Numbered from the stretch's first letter, positions 24,351-33,991 are shown. The stretch: DNA of 64,000 nucleotides from Verrucomicrobiota bacterium (GCA_021413925.1 JAIOPL010000013.1:141888-205887); one strand, 5' to 3'. Made by a program: numbers and translations. The notes: generated by a model from the sequence alone, not told the origin.

Positions 24351-24911
24351 CTAGCGCGAGGCCGGCAGTGGCACAGGACAGATACCGCCGGCGGGGAAGA
24401 CCGGTTCGGGTGGGGGAGTGCGGAACCACGATTTGATCTCGGTCATCATCCGTCTGACATGTCGGTAGGAGCGGACGCAGATCATCTTGCGATAGCTCTT
24501 CCAGGGATCGCCCCACTTGAGGATTTCGATCGTCACACGTCGGACGCCCCAGGCACGCATTTCCCTCTTCGTGGGCTTATACAGATCGATGGTATTCACA
24601 CCAGAGAGAGCGAAGCCGTAGTCATCCACTTCATAAAGCTCACCCGTGGCCCTGATCCGGAAGATCGTGCCGCAGGGCCAGCGCGCCCAGTCCGCCGCCG
24701 CACTATTCACTATGCCGCGACGCAGCGTCGTGCCGATCGCTGTTTTGTCTCCGTAGCGGATATGGTCGCTCTCGCTATGGGTGTATGCAGTCGTTCGGAC
24801 TTTCTGAACAGCGGCACGTTGGAGTGGCGGTTCATAGCGCGGAAGCGGATGAAGACAGCCCGCCAGCATCAGAGGAAGAAGCAGGCAAAGAAATAAGCAG
24901 AGACGCTTCAT
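24351..24911 (-). CDS. 3D-domain lipoprotein
   Basis: 186 residues with a lipoprotein signal (MKRLCLFLCLLLPLMLAGC, lipobox LAGC). The core has VRTTAYTHSESDH, CGTIFRIRATGELYEVDDYG and NTIDLYKPTKREMRAWG, matching the 3D (double-psi beta barrel) domain with its conserved aspartates that occurs in MltA-like and YabE-like cell-wall proteins. A role in peptidoglycan cleavage is plausible but the catalytic partner domain is absent. Convergent with ispG (11 bases apart). Confidence 0.78.
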   Translation of the reverse strand: MKRLCLFLCLLLPLMLAGCLHPLPRYEPPLQRAAVQKVRTTAYTHSESDHIRYGDKTAIGTTLRRGIVNSAAADWARWPCGTIFRIRATGELYEVDDYGFALSGVNTIDLYKPTKREMRAWGVRRVTIEILKWGDPWKSYRKMICVRSYRHVRRMMTEIKSWFRTPPPEPVFPAGGICPVPLPASR

Positions 24912-25141
24912 TAGAATGTTTCTTCGCAGAAAATCAGCGAAAAGGAAAGTTTCGCGCAGGCTCGCCCAAGAATCGTCAGAAGGAATTATTGAATGATAAA
25001 AGGCCGTCTCTGATTGGGGATGCGTCCTAGCTACTTATGCGATCTTGCCCTCATCGCTTGTCTTTTTCCTCCGCGTCTCTGCGCGAGTCCTTTTATGGTT
25101 GAGATGATTTCACCAAGACACGCCAGATTAACTAGGACGTT

Positions 25142-26248
25142 TTAGTGCTTGGCGTAAGTATTTCCGAGAATGAAGGCGGCAATATCCCGGCTCGATGAGG
25201 GCTTGGAAATAGAGCGGATATTCTTCTTCCACCGCTTCCAGGTGACACCATGATCCGCGAAAACTTCCTCAACCGAGGAGGCAATCGCCGCAGGATAGTG
25301 GGCTGCCAAGCGGCCGACATCATGACGCTCGATCATTTCGATGTTCCCCTCTTCCTGACCGGGGACAACATGGCTGACAAGGATCGGACAGCTGGTCGCG
25401 ATAGCCTCCTGGACGATGGCTCCGCCAGCCTTGCCGATGTAGAGATGATGGGACGAGAGCAACTCGGGTACCTGATTGGTCCATCCGATCAGGTGGTTCT
25501 GAATTCCGTCGATCAGCCCAGAGGCTTCGATCGCGGCGTGCAGGGCCTTCAGTCTCCCCGTCACGACGGTCAGTTCCGTGCCGGGAAGCTCTTGTAGCTT
25601 GCGGATCACCGCGAGAGTATGCGCGACGCGTGAGGAGGGGAAATACAGGAGCTTGATGGATCCCTGAATCGTGGGTTCAAGCGGCTGCAGGGAGGCGATC
25701 CGAGGCGACACCGGAAATCCGAGCGCCTGAATAATCCCGGGATCGACGCCGCCGCGAACGAGGACCTGGGCCGTCTCCTTATCGGCCACAATGAATGCCT
25801 CGCTACCGGCACGGAACCAGGAACTGTTGATAGCAATGGAATCGGTGACAACCGTTAGCAGGGGAACCTTGGACGGTGTATGACCGCGCTTCCGCAGTTC
25901 CCTCAGGAGGAATGCGTAAAGAGGGTAGGTGGAGACAATCGCATCCGGCTTGAACTCCTCGACAATCCGACGGAGCGCCTCACGCAGGTTGCCGGCGAGC
26001 GGAAGAGTCGACTCGAGATTGCCCGGTGTTTCAAGCAACGAAAAGATGGCGCTCCAAATAAAGGGGAATTTATTGATGGCCAGTCCATAGCCCGACTGGA
26101 GGACTTTAGTGATCCCGGGCATGGTCTCTTGGTAGACATCCACGACCCTTGCCTCGACTTCGGGATGCTCATGCAGGGCCTCAGCCAGACAGTAAGAAGC
26201 GGTGTTGTGGCCTTCGCCAAATCCGGCGGTGAGGATGAGGATGCGCAT
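25142..26248 (-). CDS. MGDG-synthase-like glycosyltransferase (GT28)
   Basis: 368 residues in the monogalactosyldiacylglycerol synthase/UgtP family. N-terminal LILTAGFGEGHNTAS is the acceptor-side loop of these enzymes, and the C-terminal half has HLIGWTNQVPELLSSHHLYIGKAGG and the donor-binding EAIATSCPILVSHVVPGQEEGN. Probable role: adding a sugar to diacylglycerol at the inner membrane. The donor cannot be read. Nearby lipid-modification genes (26421-29575) on the same strand support a membrane-lipid role. Confidence 0.8.
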   Translation of the reverse strand: MRILILTAGFGEGHNTASYCLAEALHEHPEVEARVVDVYQETMPGITKVLQSGYGLAINKFPFIWSAIFSLLETPGNLESTLPLAGNLREALRRIVEEFKPDAIVSTYPLYAFLLRELRKRGHTPSKVPLLTVVTDSIAINSSWFRAGSEAFIVADKETAQVLVRGGVDPGIIQALGFPVSPRIASLQPLEPTIQGSIKLLYFPSSRVAHTLAVIRKLQELPGTELTVVTGRLKALHAAIEASGLIDGIQNHLIGWTNQVPELLSSHHLYIGKAGGAIVQEAIATSCPILVSHVVPGQEEGNIEMIERHDVGRLAAHYPAAIASSVEEVFADHGVTWKRWKKNIRSISKPSSSRDIAAFILGNTYAKH

Positions 26249-26420
26249 GAAGAGAAAGGTGAAGCTTGAAACCTGAAACCTGAACGAAATGCAATCAGGA
26301 GAAAAGGATCCAACTTGGGGTTATCTTGTACCTTGTGTTTCGCTGATTGGGAAAGTTAGTAAGCGGATCGCTTTGGGATTTCTTCTTCAGGTCTCAGCCT
26401 TCAGGTTTCCAATCTTCTTT

Positions 26421-27455
26421 TCACTTCGTGAAGAGATAGTGCGAGACGATCCACTCCTCTCCCCCCCGATAACCCCAGAGCTCGGCGCAGGACATGAAGA
26501 AGGTGCGCCAGTAGGCCCTCCACTTGGCCGCCTCGGCTCGCCCGTAGGTTTTTTCCAGAATCGGCGTGATAACCTTCTGGTTCGCATCCATGGACTGCAA
26601 CCAAGCTTCCGAAGTCCGGGCATAATGGGTGCCGTTGACCCTCCAGTGACGCTCGATTTTAAGGTCATCCTGAAAGTAGAGAAGCAGATCATGGGAGGGC
26701 ATGGTCCCTCCCGAGAAGAAGTAGCGGGTGATCCAGTCCGAGGGGTCCTTACCCTCGAAGTGATAGGAATGCTCCCGATGGGTGAAGATATGGACGAAGA
26801 GTTTGCCCTCCGGCTTAAGCCAGCCGGCAATCCTCTTCATGAGCTCGCGGTAGTTCTTCATGTGTTCGAACATCTCCACCGAAACAGCGCGATCATAGGT
26901 GCCGGGTTCGGGAGGCGAAAAAGTATTCATGTCCGCCGTGATGATTCGGACATTGAAGAGTTCACGACGATGGGCTTCAGCTTCGATATGGAGGCGCTGC
27001 GTGTAGGAGTTGGAAACGGCAGTGATGGACGCGTTGGGATAATGCTCCGCCATCCAGAGGGTCAGGGAGCCCCAACCGCATCCGAGTTCGAGGATCTTCT
27101 GCCCATCTTTGAGTTCCGCGCGCTGACAGGTGAGTTCCAGCATCGCCTCCTCGGACTCCGCAAAGGTCGTGTTGGCGGTCGGCCAGTACCCGCTGCTGTA
27201 CTTCAGCCTGGGGCCGAGGACATTGAGGTAAAACTCGGTCGGAACCTGATAATGCTGCACGTTGGCATCGACGGTATTGATGGCGATCGGAGAGGCATCC
27301 AGACCCGCGCGAAAAGCCTCGAATCTGGCATCCCTCTCCTCCAAGTCACCACGCTCCTCCTCCCTGAGTTTGGCTGCCAGAAGACGGCGGATACCGTGAC
27401 GAACGAGAGCATCAGGAATGAAGCCACGGGCGAGAAGGGAGTCGAGACTGCTCAT
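26421..27455 (-). CDS. Cyclopropane-synthase-related SAM methyltransferase
   Basis: 344 residues. SAM site [20 protein letters not shown]; preceded by [25 protein letters not shown], the CFA-synthase-like substrate segment; C-terminal [20 protein letters not shown] resembles the branch that includes plant coclaurine N-methyltransferase-like proteins. The substrate is therefore open: a phospholipid acyl chain or a small amine. It is the last gene of the three-gene minus-strand operon, 21 bases after the DUF1295 gene. Confidence 0.8.
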   Translation of the reverse strand: MSSLDSLLARGFIPDALVRHGIRRLLAAKLREEERGDLEERDARFEAFRAGLDASPIAINTVDANVQHYQVPTEFYLNVLGPRLKYSSGYWPTANTTFAESEEAMLELTCQRAELKDGQKILELGCGWGSLTLWMAEHYPNASITAVSNSYTQRLHIEAEAHRRELFNVRIITADMNTFSPPEPGTYDRAVSVEMFEHMKNYRELMKRIAGWLKPEGKLFVHIFTHREHSYHFEGKDPSDWITRYFFSGGTMPSHDLLLYFQDDLKIERHWRVNGTHYARTSEAWLQSMDANQKVITPILEKTYGRAEAAKWRAYWRTFFMSCAELWGYRGGEEWIVSHYLFTK

Positions 27456-27476
27456 TTCAAAATCAGAAAGGGGAAA

Positions 27477-28280
27477 TTATGCCACATTTTTTCTCTTAAA
27501 CCACGGAACAAAAGCACTCGTGCTCTTCTGGTACCGGCGGTAAGCCTCTCCGCGGGAACGGAGAGACTGCTCTTCAGTGTACGGAATGCCGGTGACGCGT
27601 AGGAGGAAAAAGAGCATCAGGGCCGGAGCGAAGATCGTGGTCCAGCCCCAGGCCGCCGGGAAAGCAAACAGGAAAAAGGCGACCCAGATCAGCCATTCGA
27701 AAAAATAATTGGGATGCCGGGAATAATACCAGAGCCCCTGTTCGCAAACCTTGCCCCTGTTCGCAGGATCCGCCTTGAAGGCATCCAGTTGCCGGTCGGC
27801 CAAGGATTCTCCGCAAATAGCGATCAACCAAACTGAAAATCCGAGGAGATCACACCAGCCCAGTTGGACGCGCGTGTCGAAATTCAGCAGCAGCACCGGA
27901 ATGCTCAGCAGTGCTAACAGCAAGGCCTGCGCCTGAAAGAACCAGAAGAAGAAAAAGTTCTCGTGTCCCGCAACGGCACGGCGCAGTTCACGGTAACGGC
28001 CATCCTCCTCGGGATGATGGCCCATCACCCTTTTCCAGAGATGGATGCCCAGCCGGATACTCCAAACCACAACCATCAAGGTGATCAGGTTCTGTCGCTT
28101 TGGCTCACCATCCCCGAACACACGGTAAAGCAGAGCCAGCGGAGCAAAACCCATAGCCCATGCAATATCGACGATCCCCGCATTCTTGATGCGGACGGCT
28201 ATGACCCAGATTGCCACCATCAGGAGACTCGCAATACCAAGTCCCGTCAAAAAAAGCTGAAAACCACTCATCAAACTCAT
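27477..28280 (-). CDS. DUF1295 membrane protein (steroid 5-alpha-reductase-like)
   Basis: 267 residues with about six to seven membrane helices. The C-terminal block EQGLWYYSRHPNYFFEWLIWV with Y-S-R-H-P-N-Y-F-x-E is the signature of DUF1295/isoprenylcysteine methyltransferase-like enzymes, where it binds a nucleotide or SAM cofactor. Its start overlaps the stop of the upstream cfa gene by 4 bases (ATGA), so translation is probably coupled. In other bacteria DUF1295 genes sit with cfa-like genes involved in unusual fatty-acid modification. Confidence 0.82.
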   Translation of the reverse strand: MSLMSGFQLFLTGLGIASLLMVAIWVIAVRIKNAGIVDIAWAMGFAPLALLYRVFGDGEPKRQNLITLMVVVWSIRLGIHLWKRVMGHHPEEDGRYRELRRAVAGHENFFFFWFFQAQALLLALLSIPVLLLNFDTRVQLGWCDLLGFSVWLIAICGESLADRQLDAFKADPANRGKVCEQGLWYYSRHPNYFFEWLIWVAFFLFAFPAAWGWTTIFAPALMLFFLLRVTGIPYTEEQSLRSRGEAYRRYQKSTSAFVPWFKRKNVA

Positions 28281-29575
28281 GAACCCGAAAGGGCGCGATG
28301 GGCCTGAGGGATCTGCCGCTCCCGATGATGACCCAGATCGTAAGCGGGTGAATGGATGTCGAGGTTGTCAGGTCGCGTGTAGACAATCTGAGCCACCGCG
28401 ATATGACGGGTGCCGAATCCCGCCTCGCAGTAGCAGAGGTAGTAGAGCCACTTGCGGATGAAAGCCTCGTCGTATCCCTGAGCTTTGACCTTCGGAAGTG
28501 CCTTCATAAAAGCCTCCCTCCACTCCTTCAATGTCCGCGCATAAAATGGCGTCATATCCTCATAATCCAAGAGATTCAGGTCGCCGGTAGCATTCAGAGC
28601 CTCGGTGATACGGCGCATCGAGAGCAGAAGGGAGCCTGGGAATATGTGCTTCTGGATGAAGTCCACCCCATCGCGAAGGATCGGAAATTGATTATCGGGA
28701 CAGAGAATCGTCTGAATGCCCACCATCCCTCGCGGGGCCAGCAGCTCGGAGACCTTTCCGAAGAAGGTCTCGGCGTAACGATCACCCACGGCTTCCAGCA
28801 TCTCAATCGAGACGATCTTGTCGAATCGGCCCGCAAGGTCGCGGTAGTCGCAGAAGATCACCTCCACCAGATCGGCGACACCAGCCTCCTCGACACGGGC
28901 GGCAGCCTCGCGGAACTGCTCCTCGCTGATCGTGGCCGCCGTGACGCGGCATCCGTAGTTCTTCGCGGCATGGATGGCGAATCCTCCCCAACCGCATCCA
29001 ATCTCGAGCACCATGTCGTGACTGGAGAGTTGCAGCTTCCTGCAGAGCTGATCCCACTTCTTCCGCTGAGCCTCCTCCATTGCAAGCTCCGGCGGGTCGT
29101 AATACGCCGCCGAGTAGGTCATGGTCGGATCGAGCCAGAGTTTGAAGAAATCGTTTCCCAGATCGTAGTGCTCGCTGATGTTATCACGGCTTTTGCTCTT
29201 GCTGTTTGGGCGGAGCGCGTGACCGATCCGGTTAATCATCCCCAGGAGATCAAAAGCACCAGGAGTGTGCGATTCACGGGTTTTGATCCCGGCGAGGTAA
29301 TCGCCGTTCAGGACAAACCATGCAAGCGTCCGGGTCAGGTCCTCCGTCTCCCATTCCCCGGCGAGGAACGATTCAGCAAATCCGATCGGTCCGAAGAGCA
29401 CGCACCGCCGGTAGAAGTTTTCGTCCCGGACAGTCAGTTCCGCCTGAAGTTCCTTTCCAAGGCCTCCAAAAAGGCGACGAGATCCACCGGGCATCGTCAG
29501 CTTTAGTTCCCCTCGACGTGCACGTGAAAACGCATCGATCACGAGTTTGCGGAAAAATTTATCGGTGAAAGCCAT
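28277..29575 (-). CDS. cfa: Cyclopropane-fatty-acyl-phospholipid synthase family protein
   Basis: 432 residues. N-terminal lipid-binding region (about 1-130), then NISEHYDLGNDFFKLWLDP, SAM motif LEIGCGWGGFAIHAA, and C-terminal YDEAFIRKWLYYLCYCEAGF with the cysteine and Gly/Phe typical of CFA synthases. Adds a methylene from SAM to unsaturated acyl chains at the membrane, or a related modification. First gene of the cfa-DUF1295-methyltransferase operon. Confidence 0.88.
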   Translation of the reverse strand: MAFTDKFFRKLVIDAFSRARRGELKLTMPGGSRRLFGGLGKELQAELTVRDENFYRRCVLFGPIGFAESFLAGEWETEDLTRTLAWFVLNGDYLAGIKTRESHTPGAFDLLGMINRIGHALRPNSKSKSRDNISEHYDLGNDFFKLWLDPTMTYSAAYYDPPELAMEEAQRKKWDQLCRKLQLSSHDMVLEIGCGWGGFAIHAAKNYGCRVTAATISEEQFREAAARVEEAGVADLVEVIFCDYRDLAGRFDKIVSIEMLEAVGDRYAETFFGKVSELLAPRGMVGIQTILCPDNQFPILRDGVDFIQKHIFPGSLLLSMRRITEALNATGDLNLLDYEDMTPFYARTLKEWREAFMKALPKVKAQGYDEAFIRKWLYYLCYCEAGFGTRHIAVAQIVYTRPDNLDIHSPAYDLGHHRERQIPQAHRALSGS

Positions 29576-29649
29576 AGATGGGTGCAGGATCTTCCCTGAT
29601 TAGGGGGCTGAGAGCCAGCCTTCAGTCAGGGGGGGGAGGAAGAGAGGGG

Positions 29650-29669
29650 TTTAGGCTGAAGGCTGTTAG
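29650..29669 (+). repeat. Dispersed short repeat, GCTGAAGGCTGTTAG family
   Basis: TTTAGGCTGAAGGCTGTTAG, placed directly before repeat copy B. Related words occur at 13094-13113 (inverse), 20705-20731, 35152-35171, 45509-45537 and 45581-45604 (inverse), all intergenic. Confidence 0.7.
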
Positions 29670-29671
29670 TC

Positions 29672-29758
29672 AACCAAGCTCGTGGGAACGAGCGCGGAAG
29701 ACTGACGAAGTTAGCCCCGAAGGGGTGGCACCGTCCGCCGGGTGGCGGATGCCATCAA
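29672..29758 (+). repeat. Dispersed 88-bp repeat, copy B
   Basis: Second copy of the element at 13994-14082, same orientation. The ends are nearly identical and the middle differs (CTGACGAAGTTAGCCCC here against ACAACGACAGAGTCG there). It lies in the divergent gap between cfa and the solenoid protein. Confidence 0.8.
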
Positions 29759-29829
29759 TTAGGAAGAGTAAGATGGGGAACTTGTCTTTTGCACGGAAAG
29801 GGCTAGGTATCGAACATTCCTTCCCCGCC

Positions 29830-31776
29830 ATGAACCCTCTTCAGATCCTCCTTGCGATCCTGCTCTTCGGAGCGGGAGCCACCGTCGGTGGCGTTGCCGG
29901 TTTCCGTTACGCGAAATCCTCGCCAATGACATCCCCGGCGGCTCCCCGATCCGACGCATCCGTTCCACCGCCGGGGTCTGGTACCCACGAAAATAACAAG
30001 ACGATCAATCTTGCCACGGCTGACAGGGAGGCAGTCGCAACCAATGCAACTTCTTCGGGGCTGGGGTTCATGGAAAGCATCACGAAATCGAAGTCGGAAG
30101 GAAATCAGATGAAGCGTTTTGCGGCCTGGAATGAAGCCGTACAGGCGCTTGATCCCGCCCGGATAGGCCAAGCTCTCTCCGAGGTCGAGGCCATGAGGGA
30201 TTCCCAGGAACGGATGCAGCTGCGGATCATGCTCCTCTCCCGATGGGGGGAGAGCGATCCCAGGGCGGCGCTCGCCTACGCACAGGGGCTTGGAAACGCG
30301 ATGGAAAAACAACAGGCCATCAGTTCCGTGGTGAGCTCATGGGGCTCGAAGGATTTACCAGCGGCAAAAGCCTGGGTGGAGGGGCTTCAAGCCGGGCCGC
30401 TTAGGAATCAGGCCCTGAAATCCCTTGCTTTTAGTCTGGCCCAAAATGACCCTGCGGCAGCCGTGGAATTGTCTTCCTCACTTCCTGGCGCAGAGCGGGA
30501 CGGGGCTCTCGCCATGGCGATTAACTCCTGGGCCTCAAAAGACGCAGGGGCGGCGATCGCCTATGTCACCCAACTCCCCGAGGGTGCCAAGAAGAAGAGT
30601 GCGTTCCGGTCTTTGTTCAACACGCTTTCCCAGAAGGATCCTGCCAAGGCGATTACCCTGCTCGACCAGATCCCTTCCGGACAGCAACTCGACCAGTCCC
30701 TAACTCAAATCGGATCCTCTTGGGCCCGAAACGATCCGCAAGCTGCTCTCGCCTGGGCCAACAAGCAGAGCGATCCCCAAGTGAAGTCCTTGATCCTCCA
30801 AGGAGTGATCCAATCCATGTCCCAGAATGATACGAAGGGTGCATTGGGGCTGGCTCAGTCGCTCCCGGCCGGCAATGCGCGGGATAACAGCATCCAATCC
30901 GTCCTCTTTCAAATGGCCCAAAGCGATCCTCAGGGTGCGCTGGGCTACGCGTTGAATCTCCCTTCCAGCGACAATAGGAACAACCAGATCAGCAACATGG
31001 CGGCCCAGTGGGCGGGAAACGATCCGCAGGGTGCCCTCGCCTGGGCCAACCAGCAGAGCGATCCCCAGATCAAGTCTCAGGTTCTCCAAGGAGTGATCCA
31101 ATACATGTCACAGAATGATCCTAAGGGCGCATTGGAGTTGGCTCAGTCTCTCCCTGCCGGTAACGCCCGGGATAATAGCATTCAATCCATCCTTTTCCAA
31201 ATGGCTCAAAACGACCCGCAAGGTGCTATCGGCTACGCGGTGAATCTCCCACCAAGCGACAACAAGAACAATCAGATCAGCAATCTGGCATCACAATGGG
31301 TGAGGAATGATCCCCAAGGTGCTTTGGCGTGGTTTAACTCCCTGACTGATCCACAAATCAAGGGTCAGGTCGTGGGCAACCTCATCGGCAGTCTCTACTC
31401 CAACGACCGGCAGACGGCGATGAGCATGCTCAACTCCCTCCCGGAGGGATCTCCCGGTCGCATGAACGCCACAACCAGCATCGCCTCTTCAATGATGCGA
31501 AGCGATCCCCAAGGAGCCGCTACTTTTGTCCAATCCCTGCCCGCAGGAAAATCCAAAGATCAAGCGGCATTGAACCTGAGCAGGAACATCGCCCGGAACG
31601 ATCCTCAAATAGGCATTACTCTGGCCTCGGGGATCACGGATGCCAACCAGCGTTCCATGGCACAGCAAAACATCGTGAGAACCTGGATGAGGAACGACTC
31701 TGCAGCAGCAACCCAATGGGTCAATTCCTCCTCCCTGCCGCAAGATGTGAAGAACCGTCTTCTCCAGCCGAAATAA
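29830..31776 (+). CDS. Secreted/anchored solenoid-repeat protein
   Basis: 648 residues. The ATG at 29830 begins a signal anchor (NPLQILLAILLFGAGATVGG); the longer upstream frame passes through repeat copy B. From about residue 100 to the end it consists of roughly 32-residue helical repeats with core N-D-P-Q-G-A-L-A-W-A and L-P-x-G-x-x-R-D. No enzyme motif. Three consecutive repeats are duplicated at DNA level: 30720-31007 and 31008-31295 are about 288 bp apart and highly similar. Probably a protein-interaction scaffold in the periplasm or envelope; function unknown. Confidence 0.75.
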   Translation: MNPLQILLAILLFGAGATVGGVAGFRYAKSSPMTSPAAPRSDASVPPPGSGTHENNKTINLATADREAVATNATSSGLGFMESITKSKSEGNQMKRFAAWNEAVQALDPARIGQALSEVEAMRDSQERMQLRIMLLSRWGESDPRAALAYAQGLGNAMEKQQAISSVVSSWGSKDLPAAKAWVEGLQAGPLRNQALKSLAFSLAQNDPAAAVELSSSLPGAERDGALAMAINSWASKDAGAAIAYVTQLPEGAKKKSAFRSLFNTLSQKDPAKAITLLDQIPSGQQLDQSLTQIGSSWARNDPQAALAWANKQSDPQVKSLILQGVIQSMSQNDTKGALGLAQSLPAGNARDNSIQSVLFQMAQSDPQGALGYALNLPSSDNRNNQISNMAAQWAGNDPQGALAWANQQSDPQIKSQVLQGVIQYMSQNDPKGALELAQSLPAGNARDNSIQSILFQMAQNDPQGAIGYAVNLPPSDNKNNQISNLASQWVRNDPQGALAWFNSLTDPQIKGQVVGNLIGSLYSNDRQTAMSMLNSLPEGSPGRMNATTSIASSMMRSDPQGAATFVQSLPAGKSKDQAALNLSRNIARNDPQIGITLASGITDANQRSMAQQNIVRTWMRNDSAAATQWVNSSSLPQDVKNRLLQPK

Positions 31777-31824
31777 TTTTCCCAATCCTCTGCGTCTCAG
31801 CGCCTCTGCGGGAAACCTGCTTCC

Positions 31825-32742
31825 TTAGCCCTGTCGTTTGAGTAGCGACTGACCGATTTCGCGGAGTCGTCCCCCACGCACACCCAGAAGATCGAGTGCC
31901 CGAAGGGCAGCACGGGTCTGTTTCACTGCTTCCTTGCGCGAGGCCTCCAGACCGATCACGGCTGGGTAGGTCGCCTTGGAGGCCTTGAGATCCTTGCCGG
32001 CGCTCTTGCCGAGCTGTTCGCTTGTCGCCGTCACATCGAGGATGTCGTCGAGAATCTGGAAGGCGAGGCCGAGCGCCTGACCGAATTTGGTGAGCGCCTT
32101 GAGTTCGGCGGGCGTGGCGTTCGCCACCATGGCACCAAGGCGGATCGGTAGGACGATCATCGCGGCTGTCTTCCTTTCGTGAATGAAGCGAACCTCGCGG
32201 ATCGTGGGTTTCTTTCCCTCGGCCTCAAGGTCGGCGACCTGACCGGCGATGAGTTGCAGGCTGCCTGCAGCGTCGGCCGTCTCCTTGAGGAGAACGGAGA
32301 GAGGATAGCGCTTTGCGGGTTTTACCAGAGTCAGAAGGCCAAAGGCCCGGGTGAGCAGGGCATCGCCGGCAAGAACGGCCACGCCCTCGCCGAAGACCTT
32401 GTGCGAGGTGGGGCGGCCGCGACGGAGATCGTCGTCGTCCATGCAGGGAAGATCGTCATGGATGAGCGAGTAGGTGTGAATCAGTTCCACCGCGCAGGCG
32501 GCCGGCAACACACACGTCGGATCCTTGGCACCACACGCCTCAGCAGCCGCCAGGGCGAGGATGGGCCGCAGGCGCTTGCCTCCCGCCAGGAGGCTGTAGC
32601 GCATCGCCTTGTGGATGGTCGCAGGTCGGACGGAGGCCGCAGGTACGACGCGGGCCAGCGCCTGCTCGACAAGCTTCCGACGCCGTTCCAGATAAAGGGA
32701 AAGGCCGTCCGCTTGTGTGCGGACGGCCTTCCGGGAAGTCAT
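31825..32742 (-). CDS. ispA: Polyprenyl diphosphate synthase (FPP/GGPP type)
   Basis: Builds C15-C20 prenyl diphosphates from IPP and allylic primers. 305 residues with the first Asp-rich motif DDLPCMDDDD and second DDILD, plus GGKRLRP at the IPP site. The extra residues in the first motif (DDxxxxD) and the LPCMDDDD wording are the bacterial IspA type; product length is not certain. 31 bases before it on the same strand lies the aminotransferase. Confidence 0.9.
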   Translation of the reverse strand: MTSRKAVRTQADGLSLYLERRRKLVEQALARVVPAASVRPATIHKAMRYSLLAGGKRLRPILALAAAEACGAKDPTCVLPAACAVELIHTYSLIHDDLPCMDDDDLRRGRPTSHKVFGEGVAVLAGDALLTRAFGLLTLVKPAKRYPLSVLLKETADAAGSLQLIAGQVADLEAEGKKPTIREVRFIHERKTAAMIVLPIRLGAMVANATPAELKALTKFGQALGLAFQILDDILDVTATSEQLGKSAGKDLKASKATYPAVIGLEASRKEAVKQTRAALRALDLLGVRGGRLREIGQSLLKRQG

Positions 32743-32773
32743 GATGAGAGACCCCTTAGGGAATCGCGCTTAC

Positions 32774-33937
32774 TTAGAGGGTCTTGCAGAAGTCCTCGAA
32801 GCGGTCGAGGCCGGGTTTGATGATATCAAGGCCGGTCGCGTAGCTGAGGCGGACGACGCGGTCGTCACCGAAGGCGATGCCGGGAACGACGGCGACATTG
32901 GCCTTGCTGAGCAGGCGGTCGGCGAAGTTCGTGGAGGTCATGCCGAGCTTCGAGATATTCGCCAGCATATAGAAGGCACCCTTCGGCTTCACGGCGGTGA
33001 CGTTGTGGATCGCGGAGAGGCGCTCGAACATGTACTCTCGGCGGATATTGAACTCTTCGCGCATGTCGGCGACGCACTGCTGGCTGCCGGTGAGGGCGGC
33101 GAGACCACCCTTCTGGGCGAAGGAGCAGGGGCCGGAGGTGCTGTGGCTCTGCATGGAGTCGATTGCCTTGGCGATCTTCTCGGGAGCTCCGAGGTAACCA
33201 AGGCGCCATCCGGTCATGGCATAGGCCTTGCTGAAGCCGTTGACGGTGATGGTCAGATCCTTGGCCTCAGGCGTGAGGGAAGCAACGGAGACATGCTCTG
33301 CTCCGTCATAGGTAAGACTCTCGTAGATCTCGTCGGAGAGGATCGTGATCTCCTCTTCGGCGGCTACCTCGACAAGGGCTCGAAGCTCTTCCTTGGTGTA
33401 GACGGAACCCGTCGGATTACCCGGGGAGTTGATGATGACCATCTTGGTGCGGGGGCTCATCGCCTCCTCGAACTGCTGGGGAGTCATCTTCCAATCATTC
33501 TCCTGGGTCGTCTGGACGATGATCGGCTCGGCGCCCGCAAGACGGACCATGTCGGGATAGCTGAGCCAGTAAGGAGCAGGGATGATGACCTCGTCACCCT
33601 CGCCGCAGACGGCCATGATGGCGTTGAAGCAGCTCTGCTTGGCACCGTTGCTGACGATGATCTCGCTCGGCTTGTAGTCGAGCCCGTTGTCACGCTTGAA
33701 CTTCTCGCTGATCGCGGCACGAAGCTCGGGCATTCCGGAGCTGGGGGTGTACTTTGTGAATCCGGCATTGAGGGCCTCGATGGCGGCCGCCTTGATATGC
33801 TCTGGTGTGTCAAAATCGGGCTCTCCGGCTCCGAAGCTGTAGACATCGACTCCCTCGGCGCGCAGGGCCTTGGCCTTGCTGTCGATGGCGAGAGTGAGGG
33901 AGGGGGTGAGTTCGCTGACGCGTGTTGCGAGATCCAT
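32774..33937 (-). CDS. aspC: Aspartate aminotransferase (class I, PLP)
   Basis: Transfers amino groups between aspartate and 2-oxoglutarate. 387 residues, subgroup I-gamma: YSFGAGEPDFDTPEHIK near the start, SPGNPTGSVY, the PLP lysine in NGFSKAYAMTGWRLGY and the C-terminal VRLSYATG with the carboxylate-binding Arg. Some enzymes of this subgroup also accept prephenate; that cannot be told here. Confidence 0.9.
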   Translation of the reverse strand: MDLATRVSELTPSLTLAIDSKAKALRAEGVDVYSFGAGEPDFDTPEHIKAAAIEALNAGFTKYTPSSGMPELRAAISEKFKRDNGLDYKPSEIIVSNGAKQSCFNAIMAVCGEGDEVIIPAPYWLSYPDMVRLAGAEPIIVQTTQENDWKMTPQQFEEAMSPRTKMVIINSPGNPTGSVYTKEELRALVEVAAEEEITILSDEIYESLTYDGAEHVSVASLTPEAKDLTITVNGFSKAYAMTGWRLGYLGAPEKIAKAIDSMQSHSTSGPCSFAQKGGLAALTGSQQCVADMREEFNIRREYMFERLSAIHNVTAVKPKGAFYMLANISKLGMTSTNFADRLLSKANVAVVPGIAFGDDRVVRLSYATGLDIIKPGLDRFEDFCKTL

Positions 33938-33991
33938 GGGAAGAGTTGGGTTAGGTTGTTGGGTTGCTAGTGAAAATGGTACTAAAGAAAA

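Noticed and set aside
26289-27602. 437-residue plus-strand ORF opposite the methyltransferase gene
   Set aside because: It mirrors the minus-strand coding region (26421-27455) and has no recognisable domain; the minus-strand frame has full SAM-methyltransferase motifs.
28352-29506. 384-residue plus-strand ORF opposite cfa
   Set aside because: Antisense shadow of a clear CFA synthase; high-GC codon structure keeps the opposite frame open.
32717-33970. 417-residue plus-strand ORF opposite the aminotransferase
   Set aside because: Composition (Gly/Asp/Leu/Val-rich, no motifs) is that of a reverse-complement shadow; the minus-strand AspC is complete.
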